Positions 7,797 through 17,939 of a stretch of 64,000 nucleotides of DNA are shown here, in pieces. Positions within the stretch are counted from its first letter, which is position 1. Each line of letters starts with the position of its first letter. The notes below the pieces were generated by a model. That model worked only from the letters and a program-made list of their open reading frames with translations. It ran no database searches and was not told where the DNA came from. The DNA comes from an uncultured Neokomagataea sp. (GTDB lineage Bacteria > Pseudomonadota > Alphaproteobacteria > Acetobacterales > Acetobacteraceae): the NCBI RefSeq assembly GCF_946476835.1, contig NZ_CAMKWA010000001.1, forward strand, positions 1 to 64,000. Direction: 5' to 3'. Both the position numbers and the translations under genes were made by a program.

Positions 7797-9263
7797 CTGC
7801 ACCATTTCGTGTAAACTCCGCACAACATCCCGCACAGGCTGAGCCCACTCCCCCGGCTTAGCTTGTCTAAAAATACGCATCGACGGATACCATTCCGTCT
7901 CCTCGCCACAGTCTCCCCAACGCCAACACGCATCATAGCGCGATAATAACCATACAGGGCGTCCAAGCCCTCCCATAAGATGAGCGATGGATGTATCCAC
8001 CGTAATCAAAAGATCTACCCCTGATAAACGCTTGGCCGTCTCATAAAAATCTGTAATGCCCTCGGTGCCATCGGCCAAAAAAGAGGCATATTTCAAACGT
8101 TGCTGACGTGCATCCCCCATTTGAAAACTCACATATTCCACCGAATCAAGGGCGAACAACGGTACCAAAAGATCCAACGAAAAGCTGCGCCGATAATCCG
8201 TCTGCCGCGCCTTCGTATCATGCGGCCGCGGATCTCCGGCCCAAACTAACCCCACAACTCTCTTCCGGTGGTGGGCCATAGATTTTACGGGATTATCTTC
8301 TTCTCTCAACTTAAAGTAAGGCCGCTTGGAATCCTTTGCAGGCTCATACCCCATACGCGCGGGCAGACTAAGCAGCGGACAATACACATCTACATGCTGC
8401 CCTGGGTCAAGTATCGCACAGACACCCGCAACACCCTCCACCAACTCAGCTAAACGCAACAATGGTGGCGGTACCTGTAAAATGATACGTGCGCCTGTCT
8501 GCGCTAAAAGTGGGATCAACCGTAAAAACTGTAAACTATCACCATAGCCTTGCTCATGATGCACAAGGATCGTTTTCCCCGCTAAGGAACCCCCTTCCCA
8601 TACAGGAACCATCATATCCGTTCTAACGTTTTGGCAATCCTTCCAACGCCACTCATACTCACGCCATCCCTGTTGGAAATCACCTGATTTCAACAAAGCT
8701 GTCGCCCGGCCAAAGCGAACACACGGCTGCTCCGGTGCCAGCGCTACAGCGCGATCATAATACGCCAAAGCTCGTTGTGATTGGTTGAGGCTTTGCAATG
8801 CATGACCCGCATTATTAAGGGCAAACACATCATCTGGATTGATGACCAAAGCATGCTCAGCTGCCTGCAACGCTTCCGCAAACTGCCCCACACGTGCAAG
8901 CGCCATACTGTAATCAACGGCATAATGCCCTTCTTGAGGTGCTGTTGCGCATACATAGCGTAGAGCAGCCAGCGCCCCCTCAAAATCATCATACGCCAAC
9001 CGCACCACCCCAAGGCGGTGCCACACCCGCAAGTCTGTCACATCATATTGCAACGACTTCACGTAATACTGTGCCGCCTCTCGCCATGCCGCGCAGTGCT
9101 CATACACACCTGCAACCCAAAAAGCCGCACGCGCCGTCTCCGGCATATGCTCAAGAGCAATGTGTAAGTGACACAAAGCATCGTGCGGTTCACCACGCTG
9201 CACTACCGCGAAAGCCGCCTGAATATTTTCTAAAAATACTGAACTTATTACAATTTCGGCCAT
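7776..9263 (-). CDS. TPR-repeat protein with glycosyltransferase-like C-terminal domain
   Basis: About 495 aa. The first ~230 residues are tandem tetratricopeptide helices (for example YAVDYSMALARVGQFAEAL and AFALNNAGHALQSLNQSQRALAYYDRA). The C-terminal half resembles heptosyltransferase/GT9-like domains that follow TPRs in many alphaproteobacterial proteins, with KTILVHHEQGYGDSLQF and LLITVDTSIAHLMGGLGRPVW. It may glycosylate flagellin or surface glycans, which is inference. The ATG at 9263 is preceded by GAGGGGGAAGG; upstream codons add nothing conserved. Convergent with pqqE, overlapping it by 21 bases; downstream of htpG on the same strand but separated by a terminator. Confidence 0.75.
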   Translation of the reverse strand: MAEIVISSVFLENIQAAFAVVQRGEPHDALCHLHIALEHMPETARAAFWVAGVYEHCAAWREAAQYYVKSLQYDVTDLRVWHRLGVVRLAYDDFEGALAALRYVCATAPQEGHYAVDYSMALARVGQFAEALQAAEHALVINPDDVFALNNAGHALQSLNQSQRALAYYDRAVALAPEQPCVRFGRATALLKSGDFQQGWREYEWRWKDCQNVRTDMMVPVWEGGSLAGKTILVHHEQGYGDSLQFLRLIPLLAQTGARIILQVPPPLLRLAELVEGVAGVCAILDPGQHVDVYCPLLSLPARMGYEPAKDSKRPYFKLREEDNPVKSMAHHRKRVVGLVWAGDPRPHDTKARQTDYRRSFSLDLLVPLFALDSVEYVSFQMGDARQQRLKYASFLADGTEGITDFYETAKRLSGVDLLITVDTSIAHLMGGLGRPVWLLSRYDACWRWGDCGEETEWYPSMRIFRQAKPGEWAQPVRDVVRSLHEMVQLKAAVE

Positions 9264-9290
9264 GCCTTCCCCCTCAGGAAAACATGGCCG

Positions 9291-9311
9291 AAAAAGCACT
9301 AACAAAGTGCT
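9291..9311 (-). terminator. Terminator downstream of htpG
   Basis: Read on the minus strand: AGCACT, a five-base loop, AGTGCT, then TTTTT. It lies between the htpG stop and the TPR gene start. Confidence 0.6.
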
Positions 9312-9347
9312 AAGCTTCTACACTCAGCACCTACGCGTTAATGAAAC

Positions 9348-11213
9348 TTATATTGTTCCACCTTGCGCCAAAACACCGGACAAACGGCGCGCAAACCCAC
9401 TTGGGTCAGGCACTGCTTCCCCTTCCTGCACACGTGCAAGGTCCAACAGAATATGAGCATATTCTGAAATATCAGCATCACGCTCCGCACGCTCCGCCAA
9501 AGTACGAATCAAGGCATGGCGAGGGTTAATTTCCAGCACAGGTGGCATCTCAGGCATGCCTTGACCGGAACGACGCATCAAACGCTGCATCGCCAAGTCT
9601 GGACCACCTTCAAACGTCATCACCACAGCACTACCCGTCAAACGCACCGTGCCACGGACATCCTTCACAGAATCTCCCAAAGCCTCACGCAACGCAGGAA
9701 GAAGCTTGTCCAAATCCGCCGGGCTTTCACCCTCATCTTCGGTCGTCTCAAACTTTTCCAAGTCACCATGAGACTGCACAACAGAGCGCAGTGCTTTATC
9801 ATTGAAAGCGTGCAAACGCTCCGGCCAGAAAGCATCAACCGGATCAGCCAACAACAGAACTTCTAGCCCACGCGCACGGAAACCTTCCAACTGTGCTGAA
9901 CTACGCAGCGCATCAAGGTTATCACCCGTCAGGTAGTAAATAACGTCCTGACCATCCTTCATGCGTTCAATATACGCATCCAGTGTTGTCAGTTCGTCAT
10001 TATGCGTTGAGTGGAAACGAGCGAATTTCGCAATTTCTTGACGATATTCTGCATCTTCCCAAAGACCTTCTTTTACAACCGGCCCAAAATTGTCCCAGAA
10101 GGTATTAAATTCTGGTGCCGCATCTTTCGCACGCTTCTGAATTTCGTTCAGAACGCGCTTTGTCACGGCCTTACGGATACGCTGCAATGTCGGCGTTGCC
10201 TGAAGCATTTCACGCGATACGTTCAGTGGCAGGTCTTCTGTATCAACAACACCCTGAACAAAACGCATCCAATTCGGCAACAACTCTGCTTCATCCGTAA
10301 TAAACATACGGCGAACATGCAGATGAACACGGCTCTCGCGTGATTGCTCCATGAAATCAAACGGACGCGCACCTGGAATAAACAGAAGCGACGTAAACTC
10401 TGTCGTGCCTTCTGCACTCCAATGCAACGTGACATAAGGCTCATCAAACGCACGAGCAACATGACGGTAAAACTCTGTATATTGCTCAGAAGTGATTTCT
10501 GATTTTGGCTTACGCCAAATCGCCGTGCCTTCATTGGCTGGCTTATCTTCACTCGTGCCGTCTTCGTTCGTTTCTTTCAGTGTAATGGGCCAAGAAATAT
10601 GATCTGCCCACTTACGAATAATCGAACGCAGACGGAACGGCTCTAAGAACTCAACCGCATCCTCTTTGAAAGATAGTTCAATCTCAGTGCCCGGCGTTGA
10701 ACGCGTTGCTGGCGAAAGGGTAAAATCGCCCTTACCGTCTGATGACCACGTCCAAGCTTCATCAGACCCTGCCTTGCGGGACGTTACATTCACATGATCG
10801 GCCACCATAAAGGCTGCATAGAAACCAACACCAAACTGACCAATCAGGCTTGGTCGTTCTTCTGGCTTCGCGGCACTTAGCTTTTCACCAAACTGGCGCG
10901 TGCCCGAACGTGCAATTGTTCCTAAATTCTCAGCAAGCTCATCATGGGACATGCCGATACCATCATCAGCAATAACCAGGCGCTTAGCCTCTTGATCTGG
11001 CGCGATGCGAATAGACGCATTATCTGGCAACGCCAAAGATGAGTTCGTTAATGCTTCAAAGCGACGTTTATCGGTCGCATCGGCAGCATTAGCGACCAGT
11101 TCACGAAGAAAAATCTCCCGATCTGAATACAGGGAGTGCACCACCAAATCGAGCAAACGCCCAACTTCTGCGCTAAAAGCACGCTTTTCAACATGACCAG
11201 ACGCATCACTCAT
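9348..11213 (-). CDS. htpG: Molecular chaperone HtpG (Hsp90)
   Basis: Bacterial Hsp90, an ATP-dependent dimeric chaperone in the cytosol. The N-terminal GHKL ATPase has the family blocks [34 protein letters not shown] and [12 protein letters not shown]. The middle domain follows with [15 protein letters not shown], then a C-terminal dimerisation region. Its 621 aa is standard. The ATG at 11213 is preceded by AGGAGG. An RpoH-like promoter lies in the short gap before it. It follows flgL on the same strand but is probably transcribed on its own. Confidence 0.97.
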   Translation of the reverse strand: MSDASGHVEKRAFSAEVGRLLDLVVHSLYSDREIFLRELVANAADATDKRRFEALTNSSLALPDNASIRIAPDQEAKRLVIADDGIGMSHDELAENLGTIARSGTRQFGEKLSAAKPEERPSLIGQFGVGFYAAFMVADHVNVTSRKAGSDEAWTWSSDGKGDFTLSPATRSTPGTEIELSFKEDAVEFLEPFRLRSIIRKWADHISWPITLKETNEDGTSEDKPANEGTAIWRKPKSEITSEQYTEFYRHVARAFDEPYVTLHWSAEGTTEFTSLLFIPGARPFDFMEQSRESRVHLHVRRMFITDEAELLPNWMRFVQGVVDTEDLPLNVSREMLQATPTLQRIRKAVTKRVLNEIQKRAKDAAPEFNTFWDNFGPVVKEGLWEDAEYRQEIAKFARFHSTHNDELTTLDAYIERMKDGQDVIYYLTGDNLDALRSSAQLEGFRARGLEVLLLADPVDAFWPERLHAFNDKALRSVVQSHGDLEKFETTEDEGESPADLDKLLPALREALGDSVKDVRGTVRLTGSAVVMTFEGGPDLAMQRLMRRSGQGMPEMPPVLEINPRHALIRTLAERAERDADISEYAHILLDLARVQEGEAVPDPSGFARRLSGVLAQGGTI

Positions 11214-11246
11214 ACCGATATACCTCCTGATGGGATGTTCCTTATG

Positions 11247-11275
11247 GATATGCGATGAGCGCGCTTTTTTTTCAA
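11247..11275 (-). promoter_or_regulatory. Possible heat-shock (RpoH-type) promoter of htpG
   Basis: On the minus strand TTGAAA (11275-11270) is followed after 17 bases by CATATC (11252-11247), about 34 bases before the ATG. TTGAAA fits both sigma-32 and sigma-70 -35 elements, while the -10 is poor for sigma-70. A heat-shock promoter fits the gene, but this is inference from a short match. Confidence 0.4.
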
Positions 11276-11280
11276 CGCTT

Positions 11281-12345
11281 TCAAATATAATTTGCGAGCG
11301 TCATGCCCTTCATATCGGCAATCAAACTATAAGAAGCCTTCAACTGGTTTTGAGTGTCCGTTAATTGGCTCGAAACCGTTGCTATATCTGCGTCTTTTGC
11401 TTGCCCTAATTGGCTCGTGAGCGACGAGTTCATCTGCGTCAAAAAAGAGGACTGGGTCGATAAGGTATTTTGTTGAATACCCATCTGAGCCGCAGCATTG
11501 GCTAACCCTGTATTCACCATATTATTTGATGACTGAAGACCCGTCATCAAAGTTTTATAACCATCACTGCCGATTGATACGCCGCCCAAAGACGCCACAA
11601 CCATCAAGTTTCGCATCAAATCTCGAATGGGAGACCCTGTCGTTACGGAAGAAGGCACCCCACCTTGCGTTGCAACCCACCCCACATTTTGTCCCACCGA
11701 TGATCCTGTCTGAACTTGGCTAACAAAGCCTGATATTTCTTGCGGAGCCCCTGAAAGCGCTGAAGAAAAAGGGGAATCCTCTCCCGTTTCAGATGCTTTT
11801 TGCAGTGATGCCTGCAAAACCGCCTGCCCCCCTTGGTCACCCAGTTTACTCACAATACCCGCAACGGCTTGGCTCATGGATGAAGAAGCCAAATCGCCCG
11901 TTACAGGTGCTGTTCCTGTATTACCTGCGAAAACGTAATTTTCTCCATACTGCGTATTCAGGGCCGTCCCGAGCAATGAGAGAGAGTCTCTTGCAGACTG
12001 AGCGGCAGCAGCAACCGTGGCAGAAGACGGTGTCCCTATTAGAGAAGAGATACCGGCCGTCAGTTTTGATGAAATATCCGAAATTTGTGTCATTGCACTT
12101 TGGCTAGACGATAATTGTGCCTGTGCACCCTGCACATTTGTCGTCCATGCCGCCACTTGCGTTAACGCAGGCTGCAAAGCCAATGCTTGCGTCCGTGATG
12201 CCCCAAGCCCGGCATAATCCTGTGCTTTTACTCCCGTAGAAACCTCTCCTTGCAAAGCATCTTGCCGGGCAGAGAGCGTGTTCACTGCTGCGGCCATACC
12301 ATAGAAGGAAGATCCATAACGCATATCCGCCACAATACCGGTCAC
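11281..12345 (-). CDS. flgL: Flagellar hook-associated protein FlgL (HAP3)
   Basis: Flagellin-like junction protein between hook and filament, exported through the flagellar type III system. It shows the flagellin N-terminal pattern ([31 protein letters not shown]) and a coiled C-terminus ending [23 protein letters not shown]. The centre is Ser/Ala/Gln-rich. The GTG start at 12345 is chosen because GGAGG lies seven bases upstream and the gap after the flgK stop is only two bases. Last gene of flgE-flgK-flgL. Confidence 0.88.
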   Translation of the reverse strand: MTGIVADMRYGSSFYGMAAAVNTLSARQDALQGEVSTGVKAQDYAGLGASRTQALALQPALTQVAAWTTNVQGAQAQLSSSQSAMTQISDISSKLTAGISSLIGTPSSATVAAAAQSARDSLSLLGTALNTQYGENYVFAGNTGTAPVTGDLASSSMSQAVAGIVSKLGDQGGQAVLQASLQKASETGEDSPFSSALSGAPQEISGFVSQVQTGSSVGQNVGWVATQGGVPSSVTTGSPIRDLMRNLMVVASLGGVSIGSDGYKTLMTGLQSSNNMVNTGLANAAAQMGIQQNTLSTQSSFLTQMNSSLTSQLGQAKDADIATVSSQLTDTQNQLKASYSLIADMKGMTLANYI

Positions 12346-12347
12346 GG

Positions 12348-13847
12348 TTAGCCTCCAATAGCACTCAGCAATGACGTAAACATGGTCTGCACAGCTGAAA
12401 TAACTTTTGCATTGGCCGAATATGCATTTTGCAATGCCACCACATTCGCCATTTCTTTATCAACTGACACACCAGAGGTGCTCGAAAACTGTGTTGATAA
12501 GCTCGTTTGAGTGTTTTTTGCTAATGAAAGATCACTGCTTGCATCTGCCGCCTGTGCCGCTTGATCAGACGTCAGGGCGGTTGCCAGCCCAATAATATCT
12601 TTCTGGCCATTATACCCAGTTCTTAACGTGCCTGAGACCCCCAATCCTTCACTTGGCGCAGCCGTCATAGACGTACCAAACGTATTGGACAGAACGTTTT
12701 TCAGGACACTTCCTGTAGTATCCGCAACAAGCAAAGAGGGAGTAGCCTGATACTGTGTCGATACACGTATGGATTGCGCAAACCCTAAACTCCCTTGTGG
12801 CGGAAGGGCTGTTTGGTCAGCACTGGGTATATGCCCAGACGAATCTGTAAAAAGAGGCATGCCTTCCGCTTGGAAACGACTGGCTAAACTATACGCAAAT
12901 GAATCACACTGTGCTTGCATCGTTGGAAGTGTCGTATCGCGTAATTCAATATTTGCTCCCAAAGAACCGCCCTGCATGCTCTTAGTCACGTCAACACCAT
13001 TCAACGTAACACCGGGCAGAGCATTACTATTTCCCTGCCCTGGGTAAACAGAGCTAGCCGAAACAACAGCACCTGATGTGGTTAACGGAAAGCTATTCGA
13101 AATTTGTGGCTGACCTGACGATGAGGTCATACGCGTGGGTAACGCAACACCATCAGCTGTAGAAATACTCATATCTCCATTGGCCGAAACCTTCCAAGAG
13201 ATATTCAAATCCCCCGAAAGAGCATTCAATGCCGTAAAACGCTGATTTTCCAAATCAGCGGTATCTTTCCCCGCTGTTTTTAAAAGCATGATATTGGTGG
13301 ATAGTGATCCTATTGTCGTTAAATTTGTATTGATATCCTGTACAGAAGACACAATGCCATCTTGGGCGCTCTGTCTTTGCTGCTGAATACCAGAACTAAT
13401 TCCATTCAACATCTGCGTGACATTGCTCGAAGCAGAAACAACTGTGCTTTGTGCTGCACTACTACTGACAGACGATGATAATGATATTAAGGATGCGCGA
13501 ACATTCCCCAATAGATCAGATAATGTGCCACTTGACCCTGAAGCATAAGATGTTGACCCTTGCAGGGCTGTGACCGCCGATAAAGAATTATTTTTTGTAT
13601 TTTCATACGAAACATTACTGTTTTGCGCATAAAGAGCGGTCTGAACTTGTGTGTTAACGGCAAGGCGCGTCCCCGCAATTAACACGCCATTTCCTACACC
13701 ATTGCCCGCACTAGCCATAACAGTTGGCTGTTCTGCAATGTAACCAGCCGTGCTTGCATTTGCCGTATTTTGGGATGAAACAGACATCGCATATTGCACC
13801 GCAGACAAGCCTGTTGATGCAATCGAGAGAGCATTATTCAATCCCAC
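12348..13847 (-). CDS. flgK: Flagellar hook-associated protein FlgK (HAP1)
   Basis: First hook-filament junction protein. The N-terminus MGLNNALSIASTGLSAVQYAMSV and the C-terminal VDKEMANVVALQNAYSANAKVISAVQTMF are the conserved coiled-coil ends shared by rod/hook/HAP proteins. The 499-aa centre is low in charge and rich in Ser/Thr/Ala, as in other alphaproteobacterial FlgK. Start is GTG with GAGAG about 11 bases upstream. It lies between flgE and flgL, all on the minus strand. Confidence 0.9.
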   Translation of the reverse strand: MGLNNALSIASTGLSAVQYAMSVSSQNTANASTAGYIAEQPTVMASAGNGVGNGVLIAGTRLAVNTQVQTALYAQNSNVSYENTKNNSLSAVTALQGSTSYASGSSGTLSDLLGNVRASLISLSSSVSSSAAQSTVVSASSNVTQMLNGISSGIQQQRQSAQDGIVSSVQDINTNLTTIGSLSTNIMLLKTAGKDTADLENQRFTALNALSGDLNISWKVSANGDMSISTADGVALPTRMTSSSGQPQISNSFPLTTSGAVVSASSVYPGQGNSNALPGVTLNGVDVTKSMQGGSLGANIELRDTTLPTMQAQCDSFAYSLASRFQAEGMPLFTDSSGHIPSADQTALPPQGSLGFAQSIRVSTQYQATPSLLVADTTGSVLKNVLSNTFGTSMTAAPSEGLGVSGTLRTGYNGQKDIIGLATALTSDQAAQAADASSDLSLAKNTQTSLSTQFSSTSGVSVDKEMANVVALQNAYSANAKVISAVQTMFTSLLSAIGG

Positions 13848-13868
13848 AAGACGTCACTCTCAAAAATA

Positions 13869-15122
13869 TTATTGAATCATCGCCAACGTCGTCTGCAACA
13901 TCTGGTCAGATGTTGAGACAACTTTAGTGTTTGCCCCATATGCTTGTTGGGCCACCACCAACTTCGTAAGATCTCCCGTCAAATCCGTTGTCGAGCTTTC
14001 AAGAGATGATGTCGCTAGAGAGCCCGCACCGTTGGTCCCAACAGCATTCAAACTGGCGCCGCCAGATCCTGAAGTCGCTGTATAGGCTTGGCCATTTTGC
14101 GCTGCGAGAGCATCAGGGTCAGCAAAAGTAGCCAACGGAATTTGTGCAACCATCTGGGACAATCCATTATCAAAACTGGCCATAACTGACCCGTCTTTTT
14201 GGACACTTAGTCCCGTATAATTACCCGTGGTCACACTATCTGACGTCATCGCTGATGAGGCAGTCGCACTACTTGATGTGCTCAAATTCACACCACTAGA
14301 GCTACCGATCACCCCCAATTTAACAGTCATATTTTGAGGGCTACCCGTATAATTAAACGCTGCAGACGAGCCGCTCGCCTGCACCGTTCCGCCGACGGAT
14401 TTTAAAGACCCATCCGTATTAAACGTGACATTTGTTGGGCTACCTGAACCATCTCCTGCTGAAACCGTCCATGATAAAGGGTCTGTCGAAGACTGCTGCC
14501 ACTTCAACGTAATATTATGCGCCGTTCCTTGAGCATCGTAAGCCGTTCCAGTTGATGTCGAAGCCGCCCCTGTCGTGGTTGTGCTCCCTATACTTCCAGA
14601 AACCGTTAGCGCCGTACTTTTCGTCGGCTGGAAAGAAATTGTATTGGGAACCTGTATGGGAGCCGCTGTGCTGCTGAGCCCGCCTCCACTTTGCACCTGA
14701 TAACCTTGTAAATAATAACCTGATGTATTGACTAAATAACCATCTTTATTTTCAGAAAAGTCGCCATTTCGCGTATATAAGTTCTGAGAACCAAAAGACG
14801 TTCCCCCTTGAGGAGAGCCCGATCCATTCGCTGCAACAACACTAAAAAAACCACGCCCTGAAATAGCCATTCCCAGAGGGTTGTTGGAGGTTGTTATACT
14901 GCCTTGATATTCTGTATTTTGATTAGTCGTTGCCGCAACACTGTCAGAAGCACCTTGTACGCTTCCTTTATTTTGTGCCGTTACATAATCAGAGAAGCTT
15001 GTTCCAGACGCCTTATACCCAACGGTCTGACTATTCGCGATATTATTCGATAAATCACCAAACGCATGTGACTGTGCATTCAATCCACTCACAGCCGTAT
15101 TTAACGCATTGAAAATAGACAT
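13869..15122 (-). CDS. flgE: Flagellar hook protein FlgE
   Basis: Forms the curved universal joint of the flagellum. The N-terminal rod/hook block SIFNALNTAVSGLNAQSHAFGDLSNNIAN and the C-terminal LTKLVVAQQAYGANTKVVSTSDQMLQTTLAMI bracket the central hook domains. I start at the ATG at 15122, preceded by GGGGGAG, not the in-frame GTG two codons earlier. At 417 aa it is normal. No other flagellar genes are in the window, so the main cluster is elsewhere. The region 15123-15290, shared with the divergent MATE gene, must hold both promoters; no clear sigma-54 or sigma-28 element was found. Confidence 0.92.
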   Translation of the reverse strand: MSIFNALNTAVSGLNAQSHAFGDLSNNIANSQTVGYKASGTSFSDYVTAQNKGSVQGASDSVAATTNQNTEYQGSITTSNNPLGMAISGRGFFSVVAANGSGSPQGGTSFGSQNLYTRNGDFSENKDGYLVNTSGYYLQGYQVQSGGGLSSTAAPIQVPNTISFQPTKSTALTVSGSIGSTTTTGAASTSTGTAYDAQGTAHNITLKWQQSSTDPLSWTVSAGDGSGSPTNVTFNTDGSLKSVGGTVQASGSSAAFNYTGSPQNMTVKLGVIGSSSGVNLSTSSSATASSAMTSDSVTTGNYTGLSVQKDGSVMASFDNGLSQMVAQIPLATFADPDALAAQNGQAYTATSGSGGASLNAVGTNGAGSLATSSLESSTTDLTGDLTKLVVAQQAYGANTKVVSTSDQMLQTTLAMIQ

Positions 15123-15290
15123 GCACACTCCCCCATTCGCGTTACCGCATCGCCGCCTCTAGGCCCCTCTCATCATCTTCCCATCGCTTCGTTAATAAAC
15201 CCCTTACAAACCAAAGGCTTTCAGCTTTGAAGCACTGAAACACCTTTTCCACTCTGGCACTTTTAAAATGAACAAGGCAGAATAAGCGTC

Positions 15291-16685
15291 ATGGCTTCTG
15301 CTCCTGATATCACCGCCTCACCGCGTATCCCTGATAACTCACCGGTTCGCCCGGCACGGTTCGTTCATGGCAGCATTATGCGGCATGTCATTACGATGGC
15401 GGGCACTGGAGCTATCGGGTTAATGGCTGTTTTTGCCGTTGACCTTCTTAATTTTTTCTACATTTCCAAATTACATAACCCTGCCCTCACAGGGGCAATC
15501 GCCTTCTCAACCTCCATCAGTTACCTGCAAGTTTCTGTTTCCATCGGCCTTACAATTGGCCTCGGAGCCTGCATTGGCCGCCTGATAGGCGCACGCCAAC
15601 ATGATGAAGCTCGCCGAATTGGTTCAGCCTTTCTCGCGGTCATGGTGGTCTTGGCTGCTATACTCGGCTTGATCACGGCAGTGTTTGCACCCGAATTCCT
15701 AAGCGCACTTGGTGCAAAAGATGTCGCTCTCAGCCAAGCCACACTCTTCCTACGCCTCACAGCACCAGCACTCCCTCTCGTGTGCCTTGGTATGGCCCTC
15801 TCTGCCTTGCTACGAGCCGTAGGCGATGCACGCCGCTCCATGCGTATGACCCTGACTGGTGCTGCCGTTTCTGCGTGCCTTGATCCTATTATGATTTTTG
15901 GCTTTCACTTAGGCCTTGAAGGCGCGGCGATTAGCACCATTCTGTCACGCGTCGCCATTACAGCGAGTGGGTTCATTAACCTTCGTGGCCACAATATGTT
16001 GGAATGGCCAGATATTAAGGCGATACGCCCAGCCATTCAGAAGGTCGGCAGTATTGCACTCCCTGCGATTGCAACAAATCTCGCCACCCCTGCAGGATCA
16101 CTATTCGTCACACATGCTATGGCACGCTTCGGCCTTGATGCTGTTTCAGGTCAAGCTACTATTGAGCGTATTGTCCCTGTCGCCTTTGCGCTAGTTTTTG
16201 CATTAACCGGCTCTGTCGGCCCCATTATGGCGCAAAACTTAGGCGCACAACAATTTGACCGTGTTAAAGAAACGCTTGTCTCTGCCCTCAAACTGACAGC
16301 GCTATGTGTAATATCAACTTGGATATTAATGGCTCTTGGACATAATATTATCTTAAATATTTTTACAGTTCATGGTGTTGGCATCGAAATTGTTCGATGG
16401 TTCTGCAACTGGTTAGTGCTTAGCTATATGTTTGTGGGACTTCTCTTCGTTGCCAATACTGCCTTTAACAATTTAGGTCACCCACTCTACTCAACAGCCT
16501 TCAACTGGGGGCGTGCTACACTTGGTACGATTCCTTTAGTTTGGCTTGGCGCCCATTACTTCGGTCCACTCGGTATTATCTGCGGACAAGCGCTTGGCGC
16601 CATTATTTTTGGAACCTCGGCCATTCTGACAGCCTTTCACGTTATCCGAAAACTCGGCACGACACCCCACTCTGGAGCGCCATAA
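15291..16685 (+). CDS. MATE family efflux transporter
   Basis: Inner-membrane Na+- or H+-coupled exporter of cationic or amphipathic drugs. The 464 residues give about 12 hydrophobic helices, with the MATE pattern of two homologous halves (GLGACIGRLIGARQHDEARRIGSAFL in the first, GPIMAQNLGAQQFDRVKETL in the second). Substrate unknown. It is divergent from flgE. Its stop codon lies in the loop of an inverted repeat that probably ends transcription. Confidence 0.92.
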   Translation: MASAPDITASPRIPDNSPVRPARFVHGSIMRHVITMAGTGAIGLMAVFAVDLLNFFYISKLHNPALTGAIAFSTSISYLQVSVSIGLTIGLGACIGRLIGARQHDEARRIGSAFLAVMVVLAAILGLITAVFAPEFLSALGAKDVALSQATLFLRLTAPALPLVCLGMALSALLRAVGDARRSMRMTLTGAAVSACLDPIMIFGFHLGLEGAAISTILSRVAITASGFINLRGHNMLEWPDIKAIRPAIQKVGSIALPAIATNLATPAGSLFVTHAMARFGLDAVSGQATIERIVPVAFALVFALTGSVGPIMAQNLGAQQFDRVKETLVSALKLTALCVISTWILMALGHNIILNIFTVHGVGIEIVRWFCNWLVLSYMFVGLLFVANTAFNNLGHPLYSTAFNWGRATLGTIPLVWLGAHYFGPLGIICGQALGAIIFGTSAILTAFHVIRKLGTTPHSGAP

Positions 16686-16697
16686 TAGCGCTCCAGA
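16671..16697. terminator. Hairpin between MATE gene and aldo/keto reductase gene
   Basis: TCTGGAGCGC/GCGCTCCAGA, a perfect 10-bp stem whose loop holds the MATE stop codon, placed between convergent genes. There is no strong T-run on the + side. Confidence 0.55.
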
Positions 16698-16704
16698 CCT
16701 AAAA

Positions 16705-17751
16705 TTATGGTGCCGGATTAGCGTTTAATTGATGCACCGCATCAATATCAGCCTCCATTTCAGGCGTAATTTTTACATCTACAGACCCTAATACTACCTT
16801 CAACTGTTCAATACTCGTTGCGCCAATAATGTTAGACGTTACAAACGAACGAGAAGTCACAAAAGCTACAGCCATTTGAACCGGATCTACATTATACTTA
16901 TGTGCTACGGACAGATATGAACGAATAGCTGTATCCACACCTGGTTTTTCATAACGTTGCCCACGATTAAATAATGTTGTTCGTGCACCTTGCGGCCGAG
17001 CACCATCCAGATATTTTCCAGTTAAATAACCTTGCGCCAACGGTGAGTAGGCTAACAATCCAACATGTTCCCTTAAGGACTGTTCTGCCAAACCGATTTC
17101 AAACGTGCGGTTCAACAAGTTATAAGCATTTTGAATCGAAACAACGCGCGGCAAGCCTGTTTTTGATGCCTCGAGAAACTTAGAAACACCCCATGAGGTC
17201 TCATTGGAAAGACCGACATGACGAATTTTTCCTTCTCTCACCAAATCCCCAAGGACCGATAATGTCTCCTCAATCGAGACCTCATCTTCCCCAGACAACC
17301 CCTTAAAAGTTGTGCCACCTTCACCAAACAACCCAATTGAACGATCCGGCCAATGTAACTGATACAGGTCGATATAATCTGTTTGTAAACGCCGCAAAGA
17401 TCCTTCCAGAGCATATCGAATTTGACGCGACGTTAATCGGGCTTCTTCACCGTTTGGCCGGAACCATGGATTCTTTGAACGTCCAACGACTTTACTGGCT
17501 AAAACAACGTCATCTCGCTTTCCACGCTCTTTAAACCAATTCCCAATAATGGTTTCCGTAGCACCATAGGTCTCTGCACGAGGTGGAATAGAGTATAATT
17601 CGGCCGTATCAATGAAATTAATTCCGTGCTCAAGCGCCAAATTCAGCTGCTCATGCCCTTCTTCTTGTGTATTTTGCTGACCGAACGTCATGGTTCCCAA
17701 GCATATATCACTAACCATTATGCCTGTTTTTGACAATTCACACTTATTCAT
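16705..17751 (-). CDS. Aldo/keto reductase (Tas/YhdN type)
   Basis: NADPH-dependent oxidoreductase with a TIM-barrel fold; physiological substrate unknown. The catalytic tetrad is visible: Asp and Tyr in DTAELY, Lys in LASKVVG, His in LYQLHWPDR. The long insertion and the NPWFRPNGEEARLTSRQIRYALEGSLRRLQTDYIDLYQ region match the Tas-like subgroup of ~346 aa. A NADP-binding IIGATSIEQL motif is near the C-terminus. Start is ATG at 17751. The 188-base gap to the divergent Hint gene is very AT-rich and must hold both promoters. Confidence 0.92.
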   Translation of the reverse strand: MNKCELSKTGIMVSDICLGTMTFGQQNTQEEGHEQLNLALEHGINFIDTAELYSIPPRAETYGATETIIGNWFKERGKRDDVVLASKVVGRSKNPWFRPNGEEARLTSRQIRYALEGSLRRLQTDYIDLYQLHWPDRSIGLFGEGGTTFKGLSGEDEVSIEETLSVLGDLVREGKIRHVGLSNETSWGVSKFLEASKTGLPRVVSIQNAYNLLNRTFEIGLAEQSLREHVGLLAYSPLAQGYLTGKYLDGARPQGARTTLFNRGQRYEKPGVDTAIRSYLSVAHKYNVDPVQMAVAFVTSRSFVTSNIIGATSIEQLKVVLGSVDVKITPEMEADIDAVHQLNANPAP

Positions 17752-17939
17752 AATAAATAAACCCCAAATACAAAAAACGATGACTTTATTACCATAAAAT
17801 AAAATATCAAAAAAACATAATTTTCATATTGAAAAGCAAAGTTTTTTAAACGACAATATGAGTTATAAAAAAGAAAACAAAAATAAGTTCGATTCTTGTC
17901 TTTGTTTTTCTTCCTGTGACAAAAAATGGAGATCATGTT

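Noticed and set aside
15123-15290. Sigma-54 promoter for the flagellar genes or MATE gene
   Set aside because: A TGGCAC occurs at about 15255, but the matching TTGC element at the right spacing is missing, and it points toward the MATE gene.
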